DNA of 64,000 bases from Curtobacterium sp. MCJR17_020 (GTDB taxonomy: Bacteria > Actinomycetota > Actinomycetes > Actinomycetales > Microbacteriaceae), in NCBI RefSeq assembly GCF_003234365.2, contig NZ_CP126260.1, positions 868,001 to 932,000 on the forward strand. The letters are read 5' to 3'. The notes below the pieces were generated by a model. That model was not told the origin of the DNA. It saw only the letters and a list, made by a program, of their open reading frames with translations, and made no database searches. Made by a program: the position numbers and the translations under genes. Shown one piece after another: positions 25,611 to 34,464 of the stretch. Position 1 is the first letter of the stretch. Each line of letters starts with the position of its first letter.

Positions 25611-26705
25611 TCAGGCGGGCGCGGGACCCGTCGACTCCCGGACGGTCAGGTGGGTGGGCAGTGCGACGGCGCCGGTCATGTGCTCACCGGGCAGCTCGTC
25701 GGCGGGGATCGCACCGAGCCGGCCGAGCAGCATCCGGATCGCGACCCGGCCGGCGCGTTCGATCGGCGAGGTCATGGTGGTGAGCGGCGGGTTGCAGAAG
25801 TCGGCACCGAAGATGTCGTCGCAGCCGACGATGCTCATGTCCTCGGGGACGCGGACGCCCCGTTCCCGCAGCCGTGCGAGCATGCCGATCGCGATCAGGT
25901 CGTTGAAGGCGATGCAGGCGGTGGCCCCGGCGTGCACGGCGGCGTCGGCGGCTGCGGCTCCGGAGTCGACGAAGGGCGCGTGCGGCCCGATGCGGGCGAC
26001 GCGGACCCCGAGGCGCTTCGCGACGCGCACGAGCGCCTTCCACCGGCGTTCGTTCGACCACGAGCTGTCCGGACCGGCGACGTAGAGCACGTCGCGGTGG
26101 CCCAGGGAGACGAGGTGCTGCACGGCCTGCTCGACGCCGCCGGGGGTGTCGATGAGCACCGAGGGCACCCCGGCGGGGCGACGGTTGACGACGACCAGGG
26201 GGATCCGCTCGGCGAACCGGGCGATCTGGGCGTCGGACAGGCGTGAGGCGGTGAGGACGACGCCGTCGGCTTTCGCGCCGATCGAGCTCAGGGTGGCGAG
26301 TTCGGCGTCGGCGGACTCCTCGGTGTCGACGAGCAACTGCGTCCACCCGGCGCCGGCGAGCTGGTGCTGCGTGCCACGGATGACGTCGAAGTAGAACGGG
26401 TTCGTGATGTCGGAGACGAGCACGGCGACGGCCCGGGTGCGGCCGGACGTCAGGGCGCGTGCCTGCGAGTTGGCGACGTAGCCGAGTTCGCGGGCCGCTC
26501 GTTGGATGCGCTCCTGCGTGGTGTGGTTCACGCGGTCGGGCAGCGAGAGTGCGCGGGACACGGTCGACGGGGCCACGCCGGTCGCGTCGGCGATGTCCCG
26601 GATGGTCACACGTCGGGCGGCGCTGAAGCCGGTGCCGGCGCTCGTGTCGGCGTCGGTGCCGAAGCCGCTGCCGGCGCCGGAGACGTCGATGTCTGTGTCG
26701 CTCAC
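25611..26705 (-). CDS. LacI family transcriptional repressor
   Basis: A protein of about 364 residues: an acidic Gly/Thr-rich leader of about 35 residues, then the LacI helix-turn-helix and hinge (RRVTIRDIADATGVAPSTVSRALSLP) and a periplasmic-binding-protein-like effector domain (VAVLVSDITNPFYFDVIRG, DDIFGADFCNPPLTTM). GTG 26705 was chosen because the upstream open frame runs through the promoter/operator; a later start near the HTH is also possible. It likely represses itself, uxaC and the divergent ABC-transporter operon through the nested dyad at 26727-26762; the effector is probably glucuronate or a derivative. Confidence 0.9.
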   Translation of the reverse strand: MSDTDIDVSGAGSGFGTDADTSAGTGFSAARRVTIRDIADATGVAPSTVSRALSLPDRVNHTTQERIQRAARELGYVANSQARALTSGRTRAVAVLVSDITNPFYFDVIRGTQHQLAGAGWTQLLVDTEESADAELATLSSIGAKADGVVLTASRLSDAQIARFAERIPLVVVNRRPAGVPSVLIDTPGGVEQAVQHLVSLGHRDVLYVAGPDSSWSNERRWKALVRVAKRLGVRVARIGPHAPFVDSGAAAADAAVHAGATACIAFNDLIAIGMLARLRERGVRVPEDMSIVGCDDIFGADFCNPPLTTMTSPIERAGRVAIRMLLGRLGAIPADELPGEHMTGAVALPTHLTVRESTGPAPA

Positions 26706-26712
26706 GAGGCCG

Positions 26713-26742
26713 AACGTATTCGCGTCTGGCAACAAGTGGCAA
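26713..26742 (-). promoter_or_regulatory. lacI promoter
   Basis: Minus strand: -35 TTGCCA (26742-26737), 18-nt spacer, -10-like TACGTT (26718-26713), just upstream of the GTG at 26705. The -35 is embedded in the operator dyad, as expected for autoregulation. Confidence 0.4.
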
Positions 26743-26762
26743 CCGGTTGCCGGATGTTGCCA
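26727..26762. promoter_or_regulatory. nested LacI-type operator dyad
   Basis: A perfect 14-bp palindrome GGCAACCGGTTGCC (26738-26751) is flanked symmetrically by TGGCAAC (26727-26733) and GTTGCCA (26756-26762). Both dyads share the centre 26744.5. The inner CCGG-centred site is typical of LacI-family operators. Confidence 0.7.
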
Positions 26763-26827
26763 ACGGCGGAACAGTGGTGCCACCGGGCAGCGCCGCCCGG
26801 AGGAGGTCTCGAGGAGGAAGCCCCCGG

Positions 26828-28186
26828 ATGAACAGAACACGGCTGAAGCCCCGCACCCTCGTCGGTGCCGTCGCGGTGATCGCCCTCGCCGCTCTCTCCC
26901 TGCAGGGCTGCGCCGTCGTGAACGGCAGTGGCGACGACCCGAACACCCTCCGCGTGATGATGGGCGCGGACACCACGTACCCCAAGGAGCGCAAGCAGTG
27001 GCAGCAGGACACCGCTGCCGAGTTCAAGCGCACCACCGGTGCGGACATCCAGTGGGAGACCTACTCGTCCGCGCAGGAGGAACTGACCGCGATCCAGACC
27101 AGCGTCATCTCCGGCCAGGGCCCCGACGTCTACGCCATCGGCACCACGTTCACCCCGACCGCCTACGCCACCGGTGCCTTCGTCGAGATGGGATCGAAGG
27201 AGTGGCAGGCCATCGGCGGCAAGGACCAGTTCGACCCGGCCTCGTTCGGCATCTCGGGGCAGAGCGACTCGAAGCAGATCGGGATCCCGTTCGCCAGCCG
27301 TCCGTTCGTGATGGCCGTCAACAAGGACCTCCTCGCGAAGGCCGGCATCACCGACATGCCGACCACGTGGGACGAGCTGACCGAGGACGCGAAGGCCACC
27401 ACCGGTGACGGCCGGCACGGCCTGGCGATCGCCTACGCTGACGGCTTCGACCCGTGGAAGTTCGTGTGGGGCATGGCGCAGAACGCCGGCAACACCATCG
27501 TCTCGAAGGACGGGAAGGCCGAGATCGACAGCGACGCCGTCGAGAACGCGTACCGGACCTACTTCGACTGGGTCACGAAGGACGGCGTCGTCGACAAGGC
27601 CGCGATCGGCTGGAACAACGCGCAGGCCCTGGCCCAGTTCACCGAGGGCAAGGCCGCGTTCTTCCCGATGACGACCACCACCGCGATCAACTCGTTCAAG
27701 GACACCAAGGTCGACGGCAAGTACGAGTTCGCCCTGCTCCCCACCGTCCCGCCGGGTGCGAGCGAGCGGCCGGCCGACGGCATCGAGGCGGCGAGCATCC
27801 TGTCCGGCGACAACTGGGTGGTGGCCGACTACGGCACCAAGCAGCAGCTCTCCTTCGACTTCGTCAAGCAGCTCAGCGCACCGAAGGCGCAGCTCGAGTA
27901 CTACGACCTGTTCGGCAACCTGCCGACCAACGCGTCCGCCGCCGCTGACCTGGCCGCAGACAACCCGCAGCTGGAGCCGATCATCGACGCGGGCCGCCTG
28001 TCGAAGCCCACCGCCTTCACCGGCGCCTGGTCCGACATCCAGCTCGCCCTGGTCGACGTGGTCGTGCAGTCGATCCCGTCGCTCAAGAGCGGCGAGGTCA
28101 CCGACGACCAGCTCCGCAAGCGCCTGCAGGACGCCCAGAAGGACGCCCAGTCCACCCTCGACCGTCAGAAGAACGGAGGTCTGTGA
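26828..28186 (+). CDS. sugar ABC transporter substrate-binding lipoprotein
   Basis: A 452-residue family 1 solute-binding protein. It has a lipoprotein signal peptide with lipobox LSLQGC (Cys28) after a hydrophobic core, and the mature part has the extracellular solute-binding pattern (EEVTAIQTS-like helix as EELTAIQTSVISGQGPDVYA, WGMAQNAGN, FTEGKAAFFPM). It captures a sugar or oligosaccharide outside the membrane for the two permeases encoded downstream. A GGAGGAAG SD precedes the ATG. It is the first gene of the rightward operon controlled by the LacI dyad; the stop overlaps the next start (TGATG). Confidence 0.92.
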   Translation: MNRTRLKPRTLVGAVAVIALAALSLQGCAVVNGSGDDPNTLRVMMGADTTYPKERKQWQQDTAAEFKRTTGADIQWETYSSAQEELTAIQTSVISGQGPDVYAIGTTFTPTAYATGAFVEMGSKEWQAIGGKDQFDPASFGISGQSDSKQIGIPFASRPFVMAVNKDLLAKAGITDMPTTWDELTEDAKATTGDGRHGLAIAYADGFDPWKFVWGMAQNAGNTIVSKDGKAEIDSDAVENAYRTYFDWVTKDGVVDKAAIGWNNAQALAQFTEGKAAFFPMTTTTAINSFKDTKVDGKYEFALLPTVPPGASERPADGIEAASILSGDNWVVADYGTKQQLSFDFVKQLSAPKAQLEYYDLFGNLPTNASAAADLAADNPQLEPIIDAGRLSKPTAFTGAWSDIQLALVDVVVQSIPSLKSGEVTDDQLRKRLQDAQKDAQSTLDRQKNGGL

Positions 28187-29202
28187 TGACCAGCACCCAG
28201 ACCAGACCGCCGCAGCGCACGGAGCAGACGGTCCGCCCGCACGGCACGACGCCGCTGTACAAGAAGGAGCGTCCGCTCTGGATGCTCATCCCCGGCGGGG
28301 TCCTCATGCTCGCCGTCATCGTGGTGCCGCTCCTGGTGGGCTTCTACATCGCGATGCTCGACCTGGACCAGTACACGCTGCGGCAGTGGTTCAGCGCCCC
28401 CTTCATCGGCCTCGCGAACTTCACCGAGGCCTTCACGAACTCGCCCCTGCTCCACTCCATCTGGATCTCGGTGTCGCTGTCCGTCCTGGTCACCGCGGTC
28501 ACCGTCCCGATCGGCGTCGCGGCCGCGATCTCGACGCAGAACCGGTTCCCGGGGCGCGGCCTCGTCCGGTCGATCTACCTGATCCCGTACGTGCTGCCCG
28601 CGTTCGTCGTCGGCACGTTCTTCCGCACGATGCTGCAGCCGCAGGGCGTCGTGAACTCGATCCTGCACACCGACGTGCTCTGGCTGAACGGCTCCGCGTC
28701 GTACTGGGCGCTGGCCGGCGTGATGATCTGGACGAGCTGGCCGTTCGTCTACCTGCTGTCGCTCGCCGGGCTGCAGGCCGTGGACAACGAGGTGCACGAG
28801 GCCGCTGCGCTCGACGGGGTGACCTGGTGGGCGAAGCTGCGCTACATCATCTTCCCGTACCTGCGCGGGCCGCTCAGCCTGGCGGTGATCATCGCGATCC
28901 TGCACAACATCAACAACTTCACCCTGCCGTTCGTGCTGTTCGGCATCCCGCTGCCGTCGAGCGTCGAGGTCATGCCCGTCCTGACGTACATCGCGAGTTT
29001 CCAGTCGTTCCGCTTCGGTCTGTCCGCGGCCATGGCGATCTGCTCCCTCGTGATCGTCGCCATCCCGCTGTTCGTCTACCTGCGAGCCGTCAAGCTCGAC
29101 ACCGGTGACGACGCGGGCCCCAACCGGAAGCAGCGCCGCGCCGACCGCGCCACGCTCGCCGCCGCCCCGACCGCCGCCGACATCGACGGAGCACGAGCAT
29201 GA
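28186..29202 (+). CDS. sugar ABC transporter permease (MalF/LacF-like)
   Basis: A 338-residue inner-membrane permease with six predicted helices, starting with LWMLIPGGVLMLAVIVVPLL. The conserved EAA loop is seen as EAAALDGVTWWAKLRYIIFP near residue 205, which docks the ATPase. It pairs with the second permease encoded at 29199. ATG 28186 shares a base with the stop of the binding-protein gene. No ATPase gene is in the operon. Confidence 0.92.
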   Translation: MTSTQTRPPQRTEQTVRPHGTTPLYKKERPLWMLIPGGVLMLAVIVVPLLVGFYIAMLDLDQYTLRQWFSAPFIGLANFTEAFTNSPLLHSIWISVSLSVLVTAVTVPIGVAAAISTQNRFPGRGLVRSIYLIPYVLPAFVVGTFFRTMLQPQGVVNSILHTDVLWLNGSASYWALAGVMIWTSWPFVYLLSLAGLQAVDNEVHEAAALDGVTWWAKLRYIIFPYLRGPLSLAVIIAILHNINNFTLPFVLFGIPLPSSVEVMPVLTYIASFQSFRFGLSAAMAICSLVIVAIPLFVYLRAVKLDTGDDAGPNRKQRRADRATLAAAPTAADIDGARA

Positions 29203-30158
29203 GCGCCCAGAGCACATCCTTCGCCGGCACCACCAGGACCCGCCCGACGTCGACCCTGACCGAGAGCATCACCGCGCCCGGTCGACGCCACAAGCGCCCC
29301 TACGACACCGACGTCACCCGGCTCCTGCCCCGCTGGCTGCTCATCCTGGTGATCGCGATCATCATCGCGTTCATCGCCGTCCCGGTCCTGTACATCCTGT
29401 TCGGCTCGGTGAACTCGGACGTCGCGGTCGCTCGCGGCGAGTACTTTCCGTCCGAGTTCACGCTGTCGAACTACGTCGAGATCTGGTCGACGGTCGCCCT
29501 CGGCGAGGGGCTGGTCAACTCGATGCTCACCGCCGGCGCGGTCGCCATCGCGAGTGCGGCGCTCGCCGTGTCCACCGCGTACGTGCTGGTCCGGTTCCGG
29601 TTCCTCGGCCGCCTGACCATCCTGCGCGGGCTCCTCGCGCTGCAGTCGATCCCCGGCACGCTCCTGCTGCTGCCCGTGTTCGTGGTCTTCTCGAACATCG
29701 CCAGTGCCACGGGCGTGCAGATCATCGGCACCCGCTGGGGTCTGTTCGTCACCTACCTGACGTTCGCGCTGCCGTTCTCGACCTGGGTGATGGTCACCTA
29801 CCTGCGTGGTCTGCCCAAGGAACTCGAAGAGGCAGCGCGCATCGACGGCGCCTCGAGCACGAAGATCCTGACGAAGATCGTCCTGCCGTTGTCGTGGCCC
29901 GGCATCGTCGTCTCGGCGATCTTCGCCTTCCTGCTCGGCTGGAACGACGTCCTGTTCTCCACGATCATGACGACCCCGAACACCCGGACGGTGGCCGTGG
30001 TCCTGCAGGTGCTCGGCACCGCGCAAGAGGGCGGTGCTGTCCCGATCTACGGCCAGATGATGGCCGCCTCGATCGTCTGCGCCGTGCCGGTCGTCGCCCT
30101 GTACCTCATCTTCCAGCGCTACCTGGTGGGCGGTCTGACGGCCGGCTCCGTCAAGTGA
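29199..30158 (+). CDS. sugar ABC transporter permease (MalG-like)
   Basis: A 319-residue permease with six helices and the EAA motif EEAARIDGASSTKILTKIVLP near residue 210. Start and the previous stop overlap (ATGA). With the lipoprotein and first permease it makes a CUT1-type importer; the ATPase must come from elsewhere, probably a shared MsiK-like protein. A hairpin repeat lies between it and the next gene at 30244. Confidence 0.92.
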   Translation: MSAQSTSFAGTTRTRPTSTLTESITAPGRRHKRPYDTDVTRLLPRWLLILVIAIIIAFIAVPVLYILFGSVNSDVAVARGEYFPSEFTLSNYVEIWSTVALGEGLVNSMLTAGAVAIASAALAVSTAYVLVRFRFLGRLTILRGLLALQSIPGTLLLLPVFVVFSNIASATGVQIIGTRWGLFVTYLTFALPFSTWVMVTYLRGLPKELEEAARIDGASSTKILTKIVLPLSWPGIVVSAIFAFLLGWNDVLFSTIMTTPNTRTVAVVLQVLGTAQEGGAVPIYGQMMAASIVCAVPVVALYLIFQRYLVGGLTAGSVK

Positions 30159-30190
30159 GCGCGGCAGTCACCGCAACCCAGAACCGGACT

Positions 30191-30222
30191 GGAGGCCCGT
30201 GGCGGCCCCGCCACGCGCCTCC
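30191..30222. repeat. GC-rich hairpin repeat in an operon gap
   Basis: GGAGGCCCGTGGCG (30191-30204) and CGCCACGCGCCTCC (30209-30222) pair with one mismatch. It belongs to the same family as 12745-12778. It could attenuate transcription between transporter and enzyme genes. Confidence 0.7.
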
Positions 30223-30243
30223 CGTCCGACACGAAAGGACACC

Positions 30244-31083
30244 ATGACCGACCAGCCCACGTGGGAACTCTCCGGCTTCGGCGACGAGATCGACGCCGAC
30301 CCCGTCGTCCAGGTCGCGGTCCTGCAGGCGCTCGGCGCGAGCGCCATCGAGGTCCGCAGCGCCTGGGGCGTGAACGTCGTCGACCTCGACGAGGACCAGC
30401 TCGCCGGACTCCACCGCCTGCTCGAGGAGCGCGGACAGACCGTGTCCGCCATCGCCTCGCCGATCGGCAAGGTCTCCGTCGACGAACCCGTCGAGCACGA
30501 GGTCGGACGGCTCGGTCGCGCGATCGCCGCCGCGCACGCCCTCGGCACCACGAACATCCGGATCTTCTCGTTCTACTTCGAGGGCCGGCAGCCGGAGGAC
30601 GTCCGCGACGACGTCCTCGTCCGGATGCGCGCCCTGGCCGACCTCGCCGAGCGCGAGGGCGTGACCCTGCTGCACGAGAACGAGAAGGACATCTACGGCG
30701 ACGTCCCCTCGCGCGTGCTCGACATCGTCGAGAGTGTCGGGTCCCCGGCGCTCCGACTGGCCTGGGACAACGCGAACTACGTGCAGTGCGGCGTCAAGCC
30801 GTTCACCGACGGGTGGGCGCAGCTCGCGCCCTACGTCGACTACCTGCAGGTCAAGGACGCCCTGGCCGCCGACTCGTCAGTCGTCCCAGCGGGCGAGGGC
30901 GACGGCGAGCTGCTGCAGACCCTCACCGCGCTGCGCGACGCCGGCTACTCCGGCTACGCCTCGCTCGAGCCGCACCTCAGCGACTTCACCTCCCTCGGCG
31001 GGTTCTCCGGCCCCGCGGCCTTCGGTCGCGCCGGTCGTGCCCTCCGCACCCTCACCGACCAGATCGGAGTCACCCTGCGATGA
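30244..31083 (+). CDS. sugar phosphate isomerase/epimerase family TIM barrel
   Basis: A 279-residue TIM barrel. Metal-binding segments are LLHENEKDIYGD, LAWDNANYVQCG, YLQVKDAL and ASLEPHLSDF. The start LSGFGDEIDADPVVQVAVLQALGASAIEVRS is typical of the AP_endonuc_2-like group that often neighbours Gfo/Idh/MocA enzymes. ATG 30244 follows AAAGGA. The stop overlaps the next start (ATGA), so it is translationally coupled to the dehydrogenase. Reaction unknown; an epimerase or a keto-glycoside cleaving enzyme are both possible. Confidence 0.85.
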   Translation: MTDQPTWELSGFGDEIDADPVVQVAVLQALGASAIEVRSAWGVNVVDLDEDQLAGLHRLLEERGQTVSAIASPIGKVSVDEPVEHEVGRLGRAIAAAHALGTTNIRIFSFYFEGRQPEDVRDDVLVRMRALADLAEREGVTLLHENEKDIYGDVPSRVLDIVESVGSPALRLAWDNANYVQCGVKPFTDGWAQLAPYVDYLQVKDALAADSSVVPAGEGDGELLQTLTALRDAGYSGYASLEPHLSDFTSLGGFSGPAAFGRAGRALRTLTDQIGVTLR

Positions 31084-32264
31084 CCACCCCACTGAAGTTG
31101 GCAGTCGTCGGCGCCGGCGTCATCGGACGCCACCATGCCAAGGTCGCCGTCCACCACCCGGACCTGCAGGTCGTCGCCCTCGTCGACGCGATCCCCGCCG
31201 CCGCCACGAGCGCCGCCGACGAGATCGAGGCGATGGGCGTCACCCGCCCCGTCACGACGGCCACCATCGAGGAGGCGATCGCGCAGACCGACATCGACGT
31301 CGTCGCGATCTGCTCGCCCTCCGGCATGCACGTCCAGCTCGCCGAGGCCGCCCTGGCCGCAGGCAAGCACGTCGTCATCGAGAAGCCCCTCGACACCACG
31401 ATGCCCCGGGCCCGGCAGATCGCCGCGCTCGCCGCGGCCGCCCGCGACCGTGGACTCGTCACGAGCGTCATCAGTCAGCACCGCTTCGACCCGGCCTCGG
31501 CCGCCGTCGCCGCAGCCGCCCACGACGGCGGGTTCGGCACCGTGACCTCCGGCCTGGCGAGCGTCGCCTGGTACCGGTCGCAGGGCTACTACGACTCCGG
31601 CGACTGGCGCGGCACCTGGGCGCTCGACGGTGGTGGCGCCGTGATGAACCAGGGCGTGCACACCGTCGACCTGCTCGTCTGGGCACTCGGCCGTCCGGTC
31701 GAGATCTCGGCACAGACCGGGCTGCTCGCGCACGACCGCATCGAGGTCGAGGACACCGCCGTCGCCACCGTCCGGTTCGCCGGCGGCGCGCTCGGCGTCA
31801 TCCACTGCACGACCGCCGCGTACCCGGGCCTCTCCGCCCGCTACGCCGTGTACGGCACGCACGGGTCCGCGATCGTCGACGACGACCGCCTGGCCTACTT
31901 CCACATCGCACCCGACGCCGCGACCCTCGAGTCCGCGTCGACCACCTCGAACGCCTCGGCGGTCGCGGGCGCGGTCGACCAGAAGGACGACGTCGTCCCG
32001 CCGGAGCACGTCGTCGGCGGCCCGGCCGAGCCCGACCACTTCGCCGCAGGGCACGGCCGGCAGTACACCGACATCGTGGCCGCGATCCGCGAGGGCCGTG
32101 AGCCCGGCGTGACCGTCGACGCGGCCCTCGTGTCGCTCGCCACCGTCCGCGGGCTGTACGTCAGCGCGACGCTCGGGCAGCCCGTCCGGATCGACGACGT
32201 GATCGAGGGCAAGTACGACGACGTGGTGCCCGTGGTGGGCGCCCACGAAGGAGCAGTCCGATGA
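31080..32264 (+). CDS. Gfo/Idh/MocA family dehydrogenase
   Basis: A 394-residue NAD(P)-dependent oxidoreductase with Rossmann motif AVVGAGVIGRHHAKVAV, family signature IEKPLDTTMPRA (about 100) and catalytic-domain segment GGGAVMNQGVHTVDLLVWALG. It lies between two TIM-barrel isomerase genes, with 4-nt overlaps on both sides, so the three enzymes are produced together. Likely action is on C3 or another hydroxyl of an imported glycoside or uronic acid; no substrate can be named. Confidence 0.88.
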   Translation: MTTPLKLAVVGAGVIGRHHAKVAVHHPDLQVVALVDAIPAAATSAADEIEAMGVTRPVTTATIEEAIAQTDIDVVAICSPSGMHVQLAEAALAAGKHVVIEKPLDTTMPRARQIAALAAAARDRGLVTSVISQHRFDPASAAVAAAAHDGGFGTVTSGLASVAWYRSQGYYDSGDWRGTWALDGGGAVMNQGVHTVDLLVWALGRPVEISAQTGLLAHDRIEVEDTAVATVRFAGGALGVIHCTTAAYPGLSARYAVYGTHGSAIVDDDRLAYFHIAPDAATLESASTTSNASAVAGAVDQKDDVVPPEHVVGGPAEPDHFAAGHGRQYTDIVAAIREGREPGVTVDAALVSLATVRGLYVSATLGQPVRIDDVIEGKYDDVVPVVGAHEGAVR

Positions 32265-33148
32265 AGTTCTCCGTGTTCACCGCCTCGACCCCCGACTGGA
32301 CCCCGTCGCAGGCCGCCTCGACGCTGGCCGAGCAGGGCTGGGACGGCGTCGAGTGGCGCATCGTCGACGACCGCCCCGCGGACGGCACCGTCGTGCCCGC
32401 CGGTCGCTCGTTCTGGGCCGGCAACAACTCCACGTGGCAGTTCACCGGCATCCAGGACCAGGTCGGCGAGATCGCGCGGATCACCGACGCCGCCGGCCTC
32501 GAGTACTCCGGCATCGGCGGGTACCAGCAGGCGGCGGACCACGAGGGCGTCGAGACGATGCTCCGCGTCACGAGCGAGCTCGGCGCCCGCCAGGTCCGGA
32601 TCTCGATGCCGATGTACCGGCAGGAGAAGGAACGCACCGGCGAGACGTACGGGCAGATCTTCGACCGCACCCGCGCCGACCTCGAGTGGGCGGTGACCCG
32701 GGCGACCGAGCTCGGCGTCAAGGCGCTCGTCGAGCTGCACCACATGACGATCACGCCCTCGGCCTCGGCGGCGCTGCGGCTCGTCGACGGCCTCGACCCG
32801 GAGCACATCGGCGTCATCCACGACCTCGGCAACCTGGTCATCGAGGGGCAGGAGGACCACCTCGCCGCGTTCGAGCTCCTCGGCCCGTACCTCGCGCACG
32901 CCCACGTGAAGAACGCCCGCTGGGTCGACACCGGCGACACCCGCGCCGACGGCAGCACGATCTGGCAGAACGAGTGGGCGCCGCTGCGCACCGGGCAGGC
33001 GTCCGTCTCCGAGTACCTCGACGCCCTCCGCCAGGTCGGCTACGACGGCTGGGTCACCATCGAGGACTTCTCCACCGACCTGCCCCTCGAGGCCCGCACC
33101 GCCGACAACCTGGCGTACCTGCGGTCCCTCGTCCCGGTGTCGGCATGA
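32261..33148 (+). CDS. sugar phosphate isomerase/epimerase family TIM barrel
   Basis: A 295-residue TIM barrel distinct from the one at 30244. Metal-site segments are KALVELHHMTITP, GVIHDLGNLVIEG, HAHVKNARWVDTG and WVTIEDFSTDL. The gene overlaps its neighbours by 4 nt on both ends. Having two different barrels around one dehydrogenase in the same operon suggests a sequence of oxidation and lyase or epimerase steps on the imported compound. Confidence 0.85.
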   Translation: MKFSVFTASTPDWTPSQAASTLAEQGWDGVEWRIVDDRPADGTVVPAGRSFWAGNNSTWQFTGIQDQVGEIARITDAAGLEYSGIGGYQQAADHEGVETMLRVTSELGARQVRISMPMYRQEKERTGETYGQIFDRTRADLEWAVTRATELGVKALVELHHMTITPSASAALRLVDGLDPEHIGVIHDLGNLVIEGQEDHLAAFELLGPYLAHAHVKNARWVDTGDTRADGSTIWQNEWAPLRTGQASVSEYLDALRQVGYDGWVTIEDFSTDLPLEARTADNLAYLRSLVPVSA

Positions 33149-34464
33149 CCGATCGCCGACCCGGCATCGTGCACCTCGGCATCGGCGCGTTCGCACGCGC
33201 CCACCTCGCCTGGTACACGGAGCGGGTCTCCGGGGACGCGTGGGGGATCACCGCGTTCACCGGGCGCTCCCCGGACGCGGCGGACGCCCTCACCGCGCAG
33301 GACTGCCGGTACACGCTGGTCACACGCGCGGCGACCGGCGACGCCGCCGAGGTGGTCGACACGATCGTGGCCGCCCACCCCGGCAGCGACGACACGGCCT
33401 GGAGGCACGTGGTGGCGTCCCCGGAGACCACCATCGTCACGCTGACGGTCACCGAGCAGGGCTACCGGTCCGGTTCCGACGTCCCCGCCCGGTTGGTCGC
33501 GGGGCTCGACGCCCGGCGGACGGCCGACAGCGGGCGCATCGCGCTGGTCAGCCTCGACAACCTGACGCACAACGGCGCGGTGCTGCGCGAGGCCGTGCTG
33601 GGTGCCACCACCGACCCGGACCTGCACGCGTGGATCGAGGCGAACGTCTCGTTCCCGTCGTCGATGGTGGACCGGATCACCCCCGCGACCACCGACGCCG
33701 ACGTCGAGGGCCTCGCCGCCCTGCCGGGAGCGCTCGCCGGCGACCGAGTGCCCGTCGTCACCGAGCCGTTCGCGGAGTGGGTGCTCGAAGACGCCTTCGA
33801 CGGGATCGACCGCCCCGCGTGGGAGACCGCCGGCGTGCGCATCGTCGACGACGTCACCCCGTACGAGCAGCGGAAGCTCTGGCTGCTGAACGGCTCGCAC
33901 TCGCTGCTCGCGTACCTCGGGCTCCAGCGCGGGCACGAGACCGTCGCCGCGGCCATGGACGACCCGGTGTGCCGTGCCGCCGTCGAGCAGCTGTGGGACG
34001 AGGCCGCCCGCGAACTGCCGCTGCCGTCCGACGAGGTCGCCGCCGCCCGCACTGCTCTGGAGGACCGGTTCGCGAACCCGCGCATCCGGCACACTCTGCG
34101 GCAGATCGCCTCCGGTGGATCGCAGAAGCTGCCCGTCCGGGTCGTCGACGTCGTGCGGCGCCGCCTCGAGCGTGAGCCGTCCGCCGGCATCGGGCCCGGC
34201 GCCGCGACCGCGATCGCCGCGTGGTGGCTCCACGTCACGACGCAGCCCGACCTCGTGGACGACCACGGAGCCCCCGGGGCAGACTCGGACGTGCACGACG
34301 TGCTGCGCGTCATCGCCCCCGACCTCGACACCACCGACGTGGTCGACGCGATCACCACAGCGGCCGACGACATCCGAGCGGCGGGCACCGCCGCACGCAC
34401 CACGACCAGCACCGCCCGAACGAGCACCGCCCGAACGAGCACCGACGAAGGAGTCCACGCATGA
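33145..34464 (+). CDS. uxuB: mannitol dehydrogenase family protein, probable fructuronate reductase
   Basis: A 439-residue long-chain polyol dehydrogenase. The NAD motif GIVHLGIGAFARAHLAWYTE is at the N-terminus, TVTEQGY near residue 100, and the catalytic lysine segment YEQRKLWLLNGSHSLLAYLG near 245. In a locus with uxaC and mannonate dehydratase it most likely reduces D-fructuronate to D-mannonate (UxuB role), though mannitol or tagaturonate activity is possible. The C-terminal 20 residues are a Thr/Ser/Ala repeat from a 15-bp tandem duplication (34408-34437). The stop overlaps the next start. Confidence 0.85.
   Translation: MTDRRPGIVHLGIGAFARAHLAWYTERVSGDAWGITAFTGRSPDAADALTAQDCRYTLVTRAATGDAAEVVDTIVAAHPGSDDTAWRHVVASPETTIVTLTVTEQGYRSGSDVPARLVAGLDARRTADSGRIALVSLDNLTHNGAVLREAVLGATTDPDLHAWIEANVSFPSSMVDRITPATTDADVEGLAALPGALAGDRVPVVTEPFAEWVLEDAFDGIDRPAWETAGVRIVDDVTPYEQRKLWLLNGSHSLLAYLGLQRGHETVAAAMDDPVCRAAVEQLWDEAARELPLPSDEVAAARTALEDRFANPRIRHTLRQIASGGSQKLPVRVVDVVRRRLEREPSAGIGPGAATAIAAWWLHVTTQPDLVDDHGAPGADSDVHDVLRVIAPDLDTTDVVDAITTAADDIRAAGTAARTTTSTARTSTARTSTDEGVHA
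34408..34446. repeat. 15-bp tandem repeat at the end of the uxuB-like gene
   Basis: AGCACCGCCCGAACG occurs at 34408-34422 and 34423-34437, then a partial third copy. It encodes TSTARTSTARTST just before the stop and next SD. Confidence 0.85.
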
